Positions 1 through 6,561 are shown, counted from the first letter of the stretch. The stretch: 8,446 bases of DNA from Solidesulfovibrio magneticus (GCA_002482565.1 DLGG01000018.1:1-8446); one strand, 5' to 3'. The notes: generated from the sequence alone by a model not told the origin. Program-made: numbers and translations.

Positions 1-414
1 GGCCGGCAGTCCGGCGGCCGGCTGGTTGGCCGCCAGGGCGGCCCGGACGGCGGCCAGGTTGCCGCCGATGTCCTGCGGGGCCAGGGCCACGGCGGCCAGG
101 GCTTGGTTGAGCGCCTCGTCGGGAAAGCCGGCGTCCATGAGGGCGTTTGCCGCCAGGACGCGGGCCAGGGCGCTTTTGGGGGCGAGTCTGGCCGCTCGGC
201 GGGCGAAGGCGGCGGCGGTGGGACCGTCGCCCAGACGGCGGGACAATTCGATGACCATGGCCAGGGCTTCCACATGCAGGGCCGGCTGGCCGAGCAAGGG
301 CAGGGCCAGTCGCCTGGCCTGGGCCGGATCGCATCCGGCCAGGGAGCGGGCGGCTTCCATGGCGCGCCGGGCGGCCGGCGTGGGTTGGGGCAGGACGGCG
401 TCAGGCGTCGGCAT
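1..414 (-). CDS. TPR-like alpha-solenoid protein, N-terminal 138 residues (runs off the left edge)
   Basis: The minus-strand frame starting with ATG at 414-412 stays open to position 1, giving at least 138 residues with GCC/CTG-rich codon use like its neighbours. The protein is Ala/Leu-rich and predicted helical, with no signal peptide or membrane segment. Residues about 80-114 fit a tetratricopeptide repeat: a small residue at the first helix, the turn ALMDAGFPDEAL, then an Ala-rich second helix ending in LAP. Residues about 47-80 look like a weaker preceding repeat, also ending in LAP. TPR proteins usually act as protein-binding scaffolds. Next to a glycosyltransferase this one could be an assembly partner or the helical part of a larger sugar transferase, but the missing C-terminus decides that. 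The ATG lies inside the last codons of the upstream glycosyltransferase (14 bp overlap), which suggests translational coupling. A later in-frame ATG (codon 19) is a possible alternative start. Coding status is fairly certain; function is not. Confidence 0.72.
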   Translation of the reverse strand, partial: MPTPDAVLPQPTPAARRAMEAARSLAGCDPAQARRLALPLLGQPALHVEALAMVIELSRRLGDGPTAAAFARRAARLAPKSALARVLAANALMDAGFPDEALNQALAAVALAPQDIGGNLAAVRAALAANQPAAGLPA

Positions 415-1654
415 CGAAGTCTCCGGCAAGGGTTTGCTCGATGAGCCGGACTTGGGCCGGCAGGCAGACACGGTCCCGGTCGTAGCGGGCGGCGATGGTT
501 TCCCGGGCCAGGGCGCGCAGGGGGGTAAGTTCCCGGCCCCGGGCCAGGGCTTCGGCCACCTGTTCGGCCAGAGCCTGGTGGTCGAAAAAATCGACGAGCA
601 GGCCGTTTAGGCCGTGGGCCACCACCTCGCGCACCGGTTCGGTGTCCGAGGCCACAAGCAGGCAACCGGCGGCCATGGCTTCCAGGCATGACCAGGACAG
701 CACGAAGGGGTAGGTGAGGTAGACGTGGCAGGCCGACACGGCCAGAGCGGCCAGATAGTCGGGATAGGCGAGCTTGCCCAGGAAATGGACCCGCCCCGGG
801 TCCACCGGGCATTCGGCCAGGTAGCGTTGCCGGTAGGTCTGGCCGTCCGGCAGGCGCACGCCGTAGCTCACGTCGTCGCCGCCGATGATAAGCACCCGGC
901 ACTGAGGCCGCAGGCGCAGCAGGCGCGGCAGGGCGCGCATGAAGGTGTGGAAGCCCCGGTAGGGCTCCAGGTCGCGGGCCACGTAGGTGACCACTTCGTC
1001 GCCCGGGGCCAGGACGAGTCCAAGCTGCGGCAGACGGAGCCGGGCGGCCGGATCGGGGCGCACGACGGCCGTGTCCACGCCTTCGTGGATGATCTCGATT
1101 TTGTCCCGCAGGCCGGCCGGGTAGCCCTGGCGTTGCCAGGCCGTGGGCGAAATCCCGCGATGGCAGGCTTCCAAGGCAAGAAGTCCGGCGGTTTTTTGGA
1201 GCCGCACCAGGGGCCAGTGGAACTGGGCCAGTGGATACTCGGGATCAAAGACGGCTTCGGCACCCTTGGGGTCGTAGTGGTGCTCACAGTAGCAGAGATG
1301 GCGTGCCTCGGGAAAGATGTCCTGTAAAAACAAGGCTTCGCCCCAGCCAGGGTGGGCGTAGACCATGTCCGGGACCAACCCGTCCCGGCGCAGGCTGCGG
1401 GCCGTTTCCAGTACGGCTGCGCCGCGTCGAATCTGTTCTTCGAGGTTGCGGGCCAGGGCCTGGAGCTGGGGAGGAGCCTGGCCGATGCTGTGGTAGGGGG
1501 CATCGACGACGCCGGGCAGGGGTGCCTGCCGGCCGGCTTCCCGAATGGCGCACACGCGGGTGGCCGGCTGCCGCACAAAATGTTCGGCCAAGCCCTGGAA
1601 CTGGGCTGGGAAGTCGCGGTGGACAAACAGGATGGTGCGCTGGGGGTGGGCCAT
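401..1654 (-). CDS. GT4-type (GT-B fold) glycosyltransferase, 417 aa
   Basis: This is a cytoplasmic glycosyltransferase that probably moves a sugar from a nucleotide-sugar donor to a surface glycan or protein; donor and acceptor cannot be read from sequence. The N-terminal Rossmann half starts with TILFVHRDFPAQF (residues 7-19), including the common acceptor-domain pattern with HRDFPAQF. The linker to the C-terminal half carries IIHEGVDT (188-195). The donor-binding half has YVARDLEPYRGFHTFMRALP (224-243), VLIIGG (254-259), VHFLGKL (289-295) and LSWSCLEAMAAGC (319-331). The SDTEPVREVV and GLNGLLVDFFD segments that follow are typical of GT4 enzymes. Length is normal and no membrane segment is seen. 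The ATG at 1654 has a modest AAGG (1661-1664) six bases upstream. A 149 bp gap separates it from the upstream gene, and its stop overlaps the start of the downstream TPR-like gene. The family call is secure; the substrate is unknown. Confidence 0.93.
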   Translation of the reverse strand: MAHPQRTILFVHRDFPAQFQGLAEHFVRQPATRVCAIREAGRQAPLPGVVDAPYHSIGQAPPQLQALARNLEEQIRRGAAVLETARSLRRDGLVPDMVYAHPGWGEALFLQDIFPEARHLCYCEHHYDPKGAEAVFDPEYPLAQFHWPLVRLQKTAGLLALEACHRGISPTAWQRQGYPAGLRDKIEIIHEGVDTAVVRPDPAARLRLPQLGLVLAPGDEVVTYVARDLEPYRGFHTFMRALPRLLRLRPQCRVLIIGGDDVSYGVRLPDGQTYRQRYLAECPVDPGRVHFLGKLAYPDYLAALAVSACHVYLTYPFVLSWSCLEAMAAGCLLVASDTEPVREVVAHGLNGLLVDFFDHQALAEQVAEALARGRELTPLRALARETIAARYDRDRVCLPAQVRLIEQTLAGDFDADA

Positions 1655-1803
1655 GGCGGGCCTTGTGCCCTGGCCGGGCCGGCGGGTTTGGCGACCATTT
1701 CGGGCGAAGCAGGGAATTGTGCCCGGCCCCGCCGGCTGGGCCTGGGCTTGCCCGGCCGCGCATCCGCCTGGGACGGAAAACGCGGCCGGACGGCGAGGGC
1801 GTA
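1655..1803 (-). other. 149 bp gap between the ChW-like gene and the GT4 gene
   Basis: No convincing gene or sigma70-like promoter is seen here. On the minus strand there is one imperfect GC-rich inverted repeat (plus coordinates about 1739-1757): GGCCGGG, loop CAAG, CCC, a bulged A, then GGCC. No U-run follows, so it is not a standard intrinsic terminator, though it could slow polymerase or stabilise an mRNA end. The glycosyltransferase downstream may have its own promoter here or may be read through from the upstream pair; the sequence does not decide. Confidence 0.3.
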
Positions 1804-2889
1804 TTAGCCCTTGGGTTCCAGGATGACGGCCAGGGATTCCAGGGCGTCGCCGGGCACGGGGGAGCGCAGGAATTCGCCGTTGCGCGCGGCGGGCACGGGG
1901 CCGGCATTCAAGAAGGTCCCGGCGTAGGCGATGGTATAGCGTCCGGCCGTGTCGCCGCCGAGTTTGGCGGCAAAGCCGAGCATGGGCGCGCCGGTTCCCC
2001 GGGAACCGGTGAATTGGGGCGGACTCACCCAGGGCATGGGCTGTCCGTTGGGGCCGATGGCGGCGTATTGGAGATCCTGCAAGGCCACGCCTTCCACGTA
2101 AAGGGCCACGGCTTCCAGGCGTCGCTTGGAGCCGGGTCGGCCGGCGCCCTGTCCGGGTTCGAAAGCCACGTCGCCTTCGCCTTCCAGGTGGCCGGCCATG
2201 CGCACCACCGGCATGGGGCCGGTGGGGGCGCTTGGCGGGGTAAACGCCCGAGGCGGTTGGGGCGCGGCCGGAGCCGGTTGGCCGAAGGCCGGCGCAGGTT
2301 GGCCGAAGCTCGGCGCGGGTTGGCCAAAGGCCGGCGCGGGTTGGGCAAATCCCGGCTGTGGCTGGGTAAAGCCCTGGGGGCCGCCGAAGGCGGGTGTGGC
2401 CTGAGGCTGGCCGGGGTAGCCGCCAAACGCGGGCTGCCCGCCGTGGGGCGAATAGGATAATCCGCCGGCGCCAAAAGGCTGCACGGGCGGCTGCTGGGGC
2501 TGCATGGGCGGCTGCTGCGGCATCGTCCCCTGTGGTTGGGCCGGGTTATGGCGCTTGATGTCCATGCGAATGCCGGTGGTGGCGTATTCGCTTGGCCGGT
2601 ACGTGGTGAACAGGAGCAGACCGCCGGGCTGGGCCACGGTGAGGGAGACGCTTTCGCCGGTCCTGGTCAGCCAGACCGAGAGGCCGTCGGGCGAGGCCAG
2701 GCGGCAGGCCCCGGCGCTGCCGGGCAGGACGTCGACGCGGATGCAGGGAAAGGTCGAGTTGGCCAGATTGACGGCGGGATGTTCCATGCCGCCGACGACG
2801 ATGGTGTATTCGCCGGGAGGAAACGGCGCCAAGGTGGCCTCGCTGGCCAGCATGGTCTCCAGACGTTGGTTTTGTTGTTGTGCGTGCAT
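1804..2889 (-). CDS. Protein with Pro/Gln/Gly-rich linker and C-terminal hydrophobic-W (ChW)-like repeats, 361 aa
   Basis: Three parts are visible. Residues about 20-115 form a beta-rich N-terminal domain (GEYTIVVGGMEHPAVNL, GLSVWLTRTGESVSLTV, GGLLLFTTYRP). Residues about 115-228 are a low-complexity linker rich in P, Q, G, A and F, with heptads of the form FGQPAPA. Residues about 229-359 contain three successive segments resembling the clostridial hydrophobic-W repeat: one with GAGRPGSKRRLEAVALYV, one with LQYAAIGPNGQ...WV followed by GSRGTGAPMLGFAAKL, and one with YTIAYAGTFLNAG...ARNGEF followed by PGDALESLAVIL. The family pattern is an I-x-Y-x-A/V strand, a central G-W or similar, an N-G-E turn, then G-(S/T)-x-G...LEA/I-x-I-x-L. 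No signal peptide or membrane segment is visible. The start has a strong AAGGAG (2895-2900) five bases upstream and lies 21 bp after the HlyD-type gene, so the two are probably co-transcribed. Function is not established; a surface or secretion-linked accessory role is inferred from context. Confidence 0.85.
   Translation of the reverse strand: MHAQQQNQRLETMLASEATLAPFPPGEYTIVVGGMEHPAVNLANSTFPCIRVDVLPGSAGACRLASPDGLSVWLTRTGESVSLTVAQPGGLLLFTTYRPSEYATTGIRMDIKRHNPAQPQGTMPQQPPMQPQQPPVQPFGAGGLSYSPHGGQPAFGGYPGQPQATPAFGGPQGFTQPQPGFAQPAPAFGQPAPSFGQPAPAFGQPAPAAPQPPRAFTPPSAPTGPMPVVRMAGHLEGEGDVAFEPGQGAGRPGSKRRLEAVALYVEGVALQDLQYAAIGPNGQPMPWVSPPQFTGSRGTGAPMLGFAAKLGGDTAGRYTIAYAGTFLNAGPVPAARNGEFLRSPVPGDALESLAVILEPKG
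2276..2359 (-). repeat. 21 bp tandem repeat, about four copies, within the ChW-like gene
   Basis: Four consecutive 21-base units start at 2276, 2297, 2318 and 2339, each beginning ggttgg on the plus strand. The first three differ at only a few positions and the fourth is more diverged. Read on the coding (minus) strand they encode the heptad FGQPAPA and close variants such as FGQPAPS and FAQPAPA. Because the unit is a multiple of three, gain or loss of copies would change linker length without shifting the frame. Confidence 0.85.
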
Positions 2890-2894
2890 TGGGG

Positions 2895-2900
2895 CTCCTT
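2895..2900 (-). promoter_or_regulatory. Ribosome binding site of the ChW-like gene
   Basis: AAGGAG on the minus strand, five bases (CCCCA) before the ATG at 2889. It is the best Shine-Dalgarno in the window and lies in the 21 bp gap after the HlyD-type stop codon. It fixes the start and suggests this gene is translated more strongly than its neighbours. Confidence 0.8.
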
Positions 2901-2910
2901 GTCGAGACGC

Positions 2911-4266
2911 TTAAGGTTCTCGGATGGATTCGCCGAAAACGCGGATCAGCGGCCAGGTGATGTAGGTGATGACGGTGCGGGAGCCGACTTTGATGTCGGC
3001 GGAAAGCGTCATGCCGGGCACCAAGCGGAAGTCCTTGGGCAGGCTGCGCATGTGTTCCATGCCGGTGATGCGGATGCGTCCCTCGTAGACGAGGCGGCGG
3101 CCGCTTGGCGTGTCGAGATACTGGGCGTCTTCGGCGAGGGTGCGCAATTCACCGTCCAGGTAGCCGAATTTTTGGAAAGGATAGGTATCGAGCTTGAGCG
3201 TGGCGATATCGCTTGGGCGAATGTAGCCGATGTCGTCGGTGCCGATGAAGACGGCGGCCTCCAGGGGCGAATCCAGCGGGACGAGAGCCATCATGGTTTC
3301 GCCGCTCTTGATGACCGTGCCGGGGTTGAAATTGGCGATGTCCAGGACCACAGCGTCGCTGGGAGCGGCGATGACGGACAATTCGTGCAAGCGTTTGGCT
3401 TTGGAGGCGTCTTCCTGGAGGGTTTGGAGCGTCTTGCGGGCTTCGTTGAGCTGATTGGCGACGGCGTTGCGCCAACTTTCGATGAAGCCTTCCTTTTCGG
3501 CCAGGGCCTGGGCCAGATTGTGGCGTTTGGCATCCAGGGAACCCTTGAGCTGCTCCATGGAGACGTTGGTCTGGGCCAGGTGGTTTTCCGCCTCCAGCAT
3601 GGACAGGCGGGAATCCGATCCCTGCTCGTAGACTTTTTTGCGCATGCCCACCAGTTCCTGGGCCACCTGCACCTGCTTGTCCATCTGGGTGTATTGGCGC
3701 TGGCCGGCCACGATGCCTTGCTGCAATTCGGCGATCTTGGTGTTGACGCTGCGCAGTTTGGCCGTGAACTCTTCCAGGCGGCCGGCCAGCAACTTGACCT
3801 GGCTTTCGATCTCCTGGGGCGTGGCTTCGGCTGGCGGCGACAGGGGCAGGCCGGAGAGTTCGCTCTCCAGGCGGGCGATCAGGAGCTTTTGATAGGTTTC
3901 ATCGACCTGGATGCGGGAAGCGTCGGCATTGGAAAAGGTGGGGTCGAGGCGCATCAGGATATCGCCTTTTTTGACCACGGAACCCAGTCGAACGTCGATG
4001 GAGCGGATGATGGAGTCCTGCAAGGGCGCGATGATGATGTTTTTTCCAGAAGAAACGATTTTTCCGGAAGTCGCGATGACCTTGTCCGTTTCCGCGAAGC
4101 AGGCCCATATCAGCAGAAAAGCCAGGAGGCCGAGAATGGAATGCAACACGAGCCTGGTTGCCCGTGGCAGCGGTGTGAGTTCCAGCTCTTCCGCGTCAGG
4201 ATGGAATTCAATCACCTCCCTGGGGACGGGAACGGAATCTTTCTTGGGACGAAATTTTTGTAACAT
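2911..4266 (-). CDS. HlyD-family type I secretion membrane fusion (periplasmic adaptor) protein, 451 aa
   Basis: This protein would link an inner-membrane ABC exporter to an outer-membrane TolC-type channel in a type I secretion system. Order of parts: a cytoplasmic N-tail (1-37), one membrane helix at about 38-57 (LVLHSILGLLAFLLIWACFA), and a first lipoyl-like half motif at about 73-108 (GKNIIIAPLQDSII, then GSVVKKGDILMRLDP). A long coiled-coil region follows at about 115-295 with heptad Leu/Gln/Glu patterns. The second lipoyl half is at about 297-330 (VIAAPSDAVVLDIANFNPG), and the beta-barrel part ends in LVPGMTLSADIKVGSRTVI (415-433). That last stretch closely fits the PROSITE HlyD-family signature, failing only at its final position by my reading. 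Length is normal for type I adaptors. The ATG at 4266 has AGGA only three bases upstream, which is close. The ABC ATPase and TolC partner are not adjacent within this window. The call is secure; the exported substrate is unknown. Confidence 0.95.
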   Translation of the reverse strand: MLQKFRPKKDSVPVPREVIEFHPDAEELELTPLPRATRLVLHSILGLLAFLLIWACFAETDKVIATSGKIVSSGKNIIIAPLQDSIIRSIDVRLGSVVKKGDILMRLDPTFSNADASRIQVDETYQKLLIARLESELSGLPLSPPAEATPQEIESQVKLLAGRLEEFTAKLRSVNTKIAELQQGIVAGQRQYTQMDKQVQVAQELVGMRKKVYEQGSDSRLSMLEAENHLAQTNVSMEQLKGSLDAKRHNLAQALAEKEGFIESWRNAVANQLNEARKTLQTLQEDASKAKRLHELSVIAAPSDAVVLDIANFNPGTVIKSGETMMALVPLDSPLEAAVFIGTDDIGYIRPSDIATLKLDTYPFQKFGYLDGELRTLAEDAQYLDTPSGRRLVYEGRIRITGMEHMRSLPKDFRLVPGMTLSADIKVGSRTVITYITWPLIRVFGESIREP

Positions 4267-4359
4267 AAATCCTGTACGTAGGCCTTGTCGGCGTCGCCAG
4301 CGGTAGGCTGTGAATCAACAGCAGCCAGAGTCGGGGCAAAACGTCCGGCCTGACGACCC

Positions 4360-4389
4360 TTCATGGCGAAAACAAGGTTGCATTGTCAA
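4360..4389 (-). promoter_or_regulatory. Possible sigma70-like promoter before the HlyD-type gene
   Basis: On the minus strand an exact TTGACA (4389-4384) begins directly after the TGA stop of the upstream glycosyltransferase (4392-4390). A weak -10 candidate, CATGAA (4365-4360), follows after 18 bases and matches TATAAT at three of six positions. This would give a leader of roughly 85 bases ahead of the HlyD ATG. The -35 is perfect but the -10 is poor, so this is tentative. The 123 bp gap (4267-4389) holds no convincing gene otherwise. Confidence 0.35.
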
Positions 4390-6369
4390 TCAGGTTGTAA
4401 GGATAGGCCCGGCAGCTGTTCGACTAGGCGTAAGCCCGGCAATCTCCTGCAAGCGTCGCCGATAGGCTGTGCCGACGCTGTGTGGAGCGTGCCTGGCGGC
4501 CATGAGTTCGTGCCCGGCCAGGGCCCGACGCCGGGCCAGGGTCGGCTGGTTTGCCGCCAGCCGCATGTTTGCCGCCAGACTCTCCGGATCCGGCTCGGCC
4601 CACAGCAGGCCTTCGCCGAAAGGATACTCGCCCGGGCCGACCGGAACAAGGCGGTAGGCTACGGGAAAGCCGGTGTCCGGGGTCAGGAAGTCGGCGTTGC
4701 CGGAATGGGCCGTGGCGATGACCGGGCGGCCAAGAAGCATGGCCTCGGCCAGGGTGCGGCCGAAGCCCTCGGCCCGGTGGGGTGAGACATAGGCGTCGCA
4801 GGCGGCGAAAAGCCCCAGGGCTTCGCCCCGGTCCAGGGTTTCGGCCAGCACGGCCACGCGACGGTCGGCGGCGGCCGCTGCCAGCAAAAGTTGCCACCTG
4901 GGGTCCTCGGGCCGGGCGTTCATGGTTTTGAGCACCAGCCCGACGGGTTCGCGCCCGGTGGGAAAGGCCCGTCTGAAGGCGTCGATGGCGGCCTGGGGGT
5001 TCTTGCGGGCCGGGTAGGAGTTCCAGTCGAAGACGTAGAGAAAAAGGAAGCGGTCCTCGGGCAGGCCGAAGCGCGACCGGGGGACCGGCGTCAGACGGTC
5101 CACGGACACGGCCATGGGCGCCAGGAAGGTCGGCACGGGCGAGGAGGCGGCAAAGGCGTCGCGGGTATAGGTCGAGGACAGCCAGAGTTCGTCCACCAGG
5201 CCGTAGGCGTCGTGCATGGCGGCCGGCCAGGCCGGCAGCTCCCAGGGCCAGTAGCCGATGTTGCGGCGTCCGGCGAACAGCGCGTCGCCGTGCTCCAGCC
5301 ATAGCCGGGCCGTGTCCAGGCCGGTGAGGCAAAACACGCTGACGGGATAGGGGAGTTCGCTGACGAGACAGGCGTCGAGCCAACCATCGGTCTGGCGCAC
5401 GGCCGTGCCGGCGGGCACGTTGACCACGGCGAAGGGGACGTCGGCCGCGGCCAGGGATTGGGCGAACATGCGCGAGTCCTCGCCGATGCCAAGCTCCCCT
5501 CGGGCGTAGCCGATGATGTTGACGCCAAAGTCCTGGCGCGGCGGACCGCCGCGTACCAGACAGGCGGCAGCGGCTTTCCTGCGGCCCGGCGGGCTGGAGC
5601 GGTTGGTCTCCACGGGCCGGACAAGGGCCATGATGGCCGGATGATGCTCGGGCCTGGCCGGATCAAGGCTTTTCCGGGCGGTTTCATCGGCCGTCCAGGC
5701 CAGCACGGCCCGGCGGGTCAGGCCGCCGAGTTCCGGGACCGGCGTATCCAAGGGCAGGGGCGGCCGCCAGGCCAGATCGCCGGCGTGGTGCATCTCGTCG
5801 GCGCCGTGCAGCACGTACCAGGCGAGCAGACCCAGCGCGCCCTCGGCCGTGTCCGGGGCATAGGCTGCGCGCACGTCGTCCCGGGCCGCCCAGACAAGCC
5901 TGGCCAGGCGCGGCAGAGGCAGGCCGGCCGGAGCCAACGGCGGCGTGGTCGCCTCATGGAGCCATGCCTGCTGTTCCGGGGACAGCAGGCGCCAAAGCGA
6001 CATTTCCGGCACGGCGCTGGTGAAAAACCAAGCCGTGAAGGCCGTGCGTCCGGCGGCGCTTTGGCGATCGAATCGGGCTGTTTCACTGGCGCGAAAGCGC
6101 CAGACAAAATCCATAAGCCGTGTGAGCGGCGGGCTGTCCGGCGCCTCGCCGTGCTCCACGACTTCGTGCAACAGCCCCTCCTGGTCGATCTTCACGTTGG
6201 CGGCGGCGGCGGGAAACGCCTCGTGGCCGCAGCACAGCCACCACACGGCGAAATCCCGCTCTTCGGCCAAGCCGGCCAGGCGGAGATGGGCCCGGATGTC
6301 GTCGCGAAGGGTCCAGACCAGGCGGAGCGGCGGGGGCAGAATGAAGCCGGAGACAGGGGCGGCGCGCAT
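4390..6369 (-). CDS. GT-B (GT4-like) glycosyltransferase with N-terminal four-fold helical repeat module, 659 aa
   Basis: The C-terminal half is a clear glycosyltransferase: FGVNIIGYARGELGIGEDSR (281-300) opens the catalytic region, FLYVFDWNSYPARKNPQAAI is the usual start of the donor-binding half, and HRAEGFGRTLAEAM carries the E-x7-E pair (E534, E542) typical of GT4. AHSGNADFL follows. The N-terminal 255 residues hold four related segments at about 14-52, 81-123, 153-193 and 213-251. Each has the form PL-x-RLVW-x-x-R-x-(D/E)...(F/Y)...W(F/W/Y)...G-x-x-E. No signal peptide or membrane segment is seen, so it is probably cytoplasmic. I start at the ATG at 6369 because the frame could extend to 6690 but that extra 107 residues is Arg/Pro-rich, unlike protein, and overlaps the divergent gene. 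There is no Shine-Dalgarno before 6369; see the promoter entry. Its donor and acceptor are unknown. Confidence 0.9.
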   Translation of the reverse strand: MRAAPVSGFILPPPLRLVWTLRDDIRAHLRLAGLAEERDFAVWWLCCGHEAFPAAAANVKIDQEGLLHEVVEHGEAPDSPPLTRLMDFVWRFRASETARFDRQSAAGRTAFTAWFFTSAVPEMSLWRLLSPEQQAWLHEATTPPLAPAGLPLPRLARLVWAARDDVRAAYAPDTAEGALGLLAWYVLHGADEMHHAGDLAWRPPLPLDTPVPELGGLTRRAVLAWTADETARKSLDPARPEHHPAIMALVRPVETNRSSPPGRRKAAAACLVRGGPPRQDFGVNIIGYARGELGIGEDSRMFAQSLAAADVPFAVVNVPAGTAVRQTDGWLDACLVSELPYPVSVFCLTGLDTARLWLEHGDALFAGRRNIGYWPWELPAWPAAMHDAYGLVDELWLSSTYTRDAFAASSPVPTFLAPMAVSVDRLTPVPRSRFGLPEDRFLFLYVFDWNSYPARKNPQAAIDAFRRAFPTGREPVGLVLKTMNARPEDPRWQLLLAAAAADRRVAVLAETLDRGEALGLFAACDAYVSPHRAEGFGRTLAEAMLLGRPVIATAHSGNADFLTPDTGFPVAYRLVPVGPGEYPFGEGLLWAEPDPESLAANMRLAANQPTLARRRALAGHELMAARHAPHSVGTAYRRRLQEIAGLTPSRTAAGPILTT

Positions 6370-6376
6370 GGAAGCG

Positions 6377-6405
6377 AGTCTAGGCGAGCGCTCGGTGCGT
6401 GGCAA
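6377..6405 (-). promoter_or_regulatory. Sigma70-like promoter of the 659-aa glycosyltransferase, probably giving a leaderless mRNA
   Basis: On the minus strand, TTGCCA (6405-6400, five of six matches to TTGACA) is followed by a 17-base spacer and TAGACT (6382-6377, four of six matches to TATAAT). Only seven bases lie between the -10 box and the ATG at 6369, so transcription would be expected to start at 6370 or 6369. The spacer contains a perfect 10-base palindrome CGAGCGCTCG (6385-6394), which could be an operator or chance in GC-rich DNA. The prediction is from sequence match and spacing only. Confidence 0.5.
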
Positions 6406-6467
6406 GCGTATGTCGCGATGACGCCGTGATGGAGAGTACGGGGGAGCGCGCGTCACGCAATCGTCGC

Positions 6468-6491
6468 AAAAACGTCGGCCGGACGCGGCCG
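6468..6491 (-). terminator. Terminator-like hairpin in the divergent intergenic region
   Basis: Read on the minus strand, CGGCCG, loop CGTC, CGGCCG (6491-6476) forms a six-pair all-GC stem, followed by ACG and then five T (6472-6468). The three-base gap before the T-run weakens it as an intrinsic terminator. It lies upstream of both divergent genes, so if real it would end a short transcript antisense to the leader of the c-di-GMP gene, or insulate the leftward promoter. The rest of the 192 bp region (6370-6561) shows no gene, and no convincing plus-strand promoter was found. Confidence 0.2.
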
Positions 6492-6561
6492 GTGCACGGC
6501 GGCCGCCAGGATAGAGCAGGGCGTTCGGCCAACCGTGGCCGGGCCAACATCGAGGCAGCCC

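Noticed and set aside
1231..2460. 409-codon open frame on the plus strand across the GT4 gene end, gap and ChW-like gene
   Set aside because: It spans parts of two real genes and the gap between them on the other strand; composition is Arg/Gly-rich and repetitive, a by-product of high GC.
2536..4263. 575-codon open frame on the plus strand opposite the HlyD-type and ChW-like genes
   Set aside because: It is antisense to two well-supported genes with clear family motifs. Its translation is Gly/Asp/Gln/Ala-rich without recognisable domains, as expected from the complement of GC-rich coding DNA.
4337..4358. Possible intrinsic terminator after the 659-aa glycosyltransferase (CGTC, loop, GACG, TTTT on the minus strand)
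   Set aside because: The stem is only four pairs and the T-run four bases and interrupted; too weak to call.
4212..4364. Small 50-codon open frame on the minus strand starting at 4364 and overlapping the start of the HlyD gene
   Set aside because: No ribosome binding site, third-position GC near half rather than the high value of neighbouring genes, and overlap with the HlyD start out of frame.
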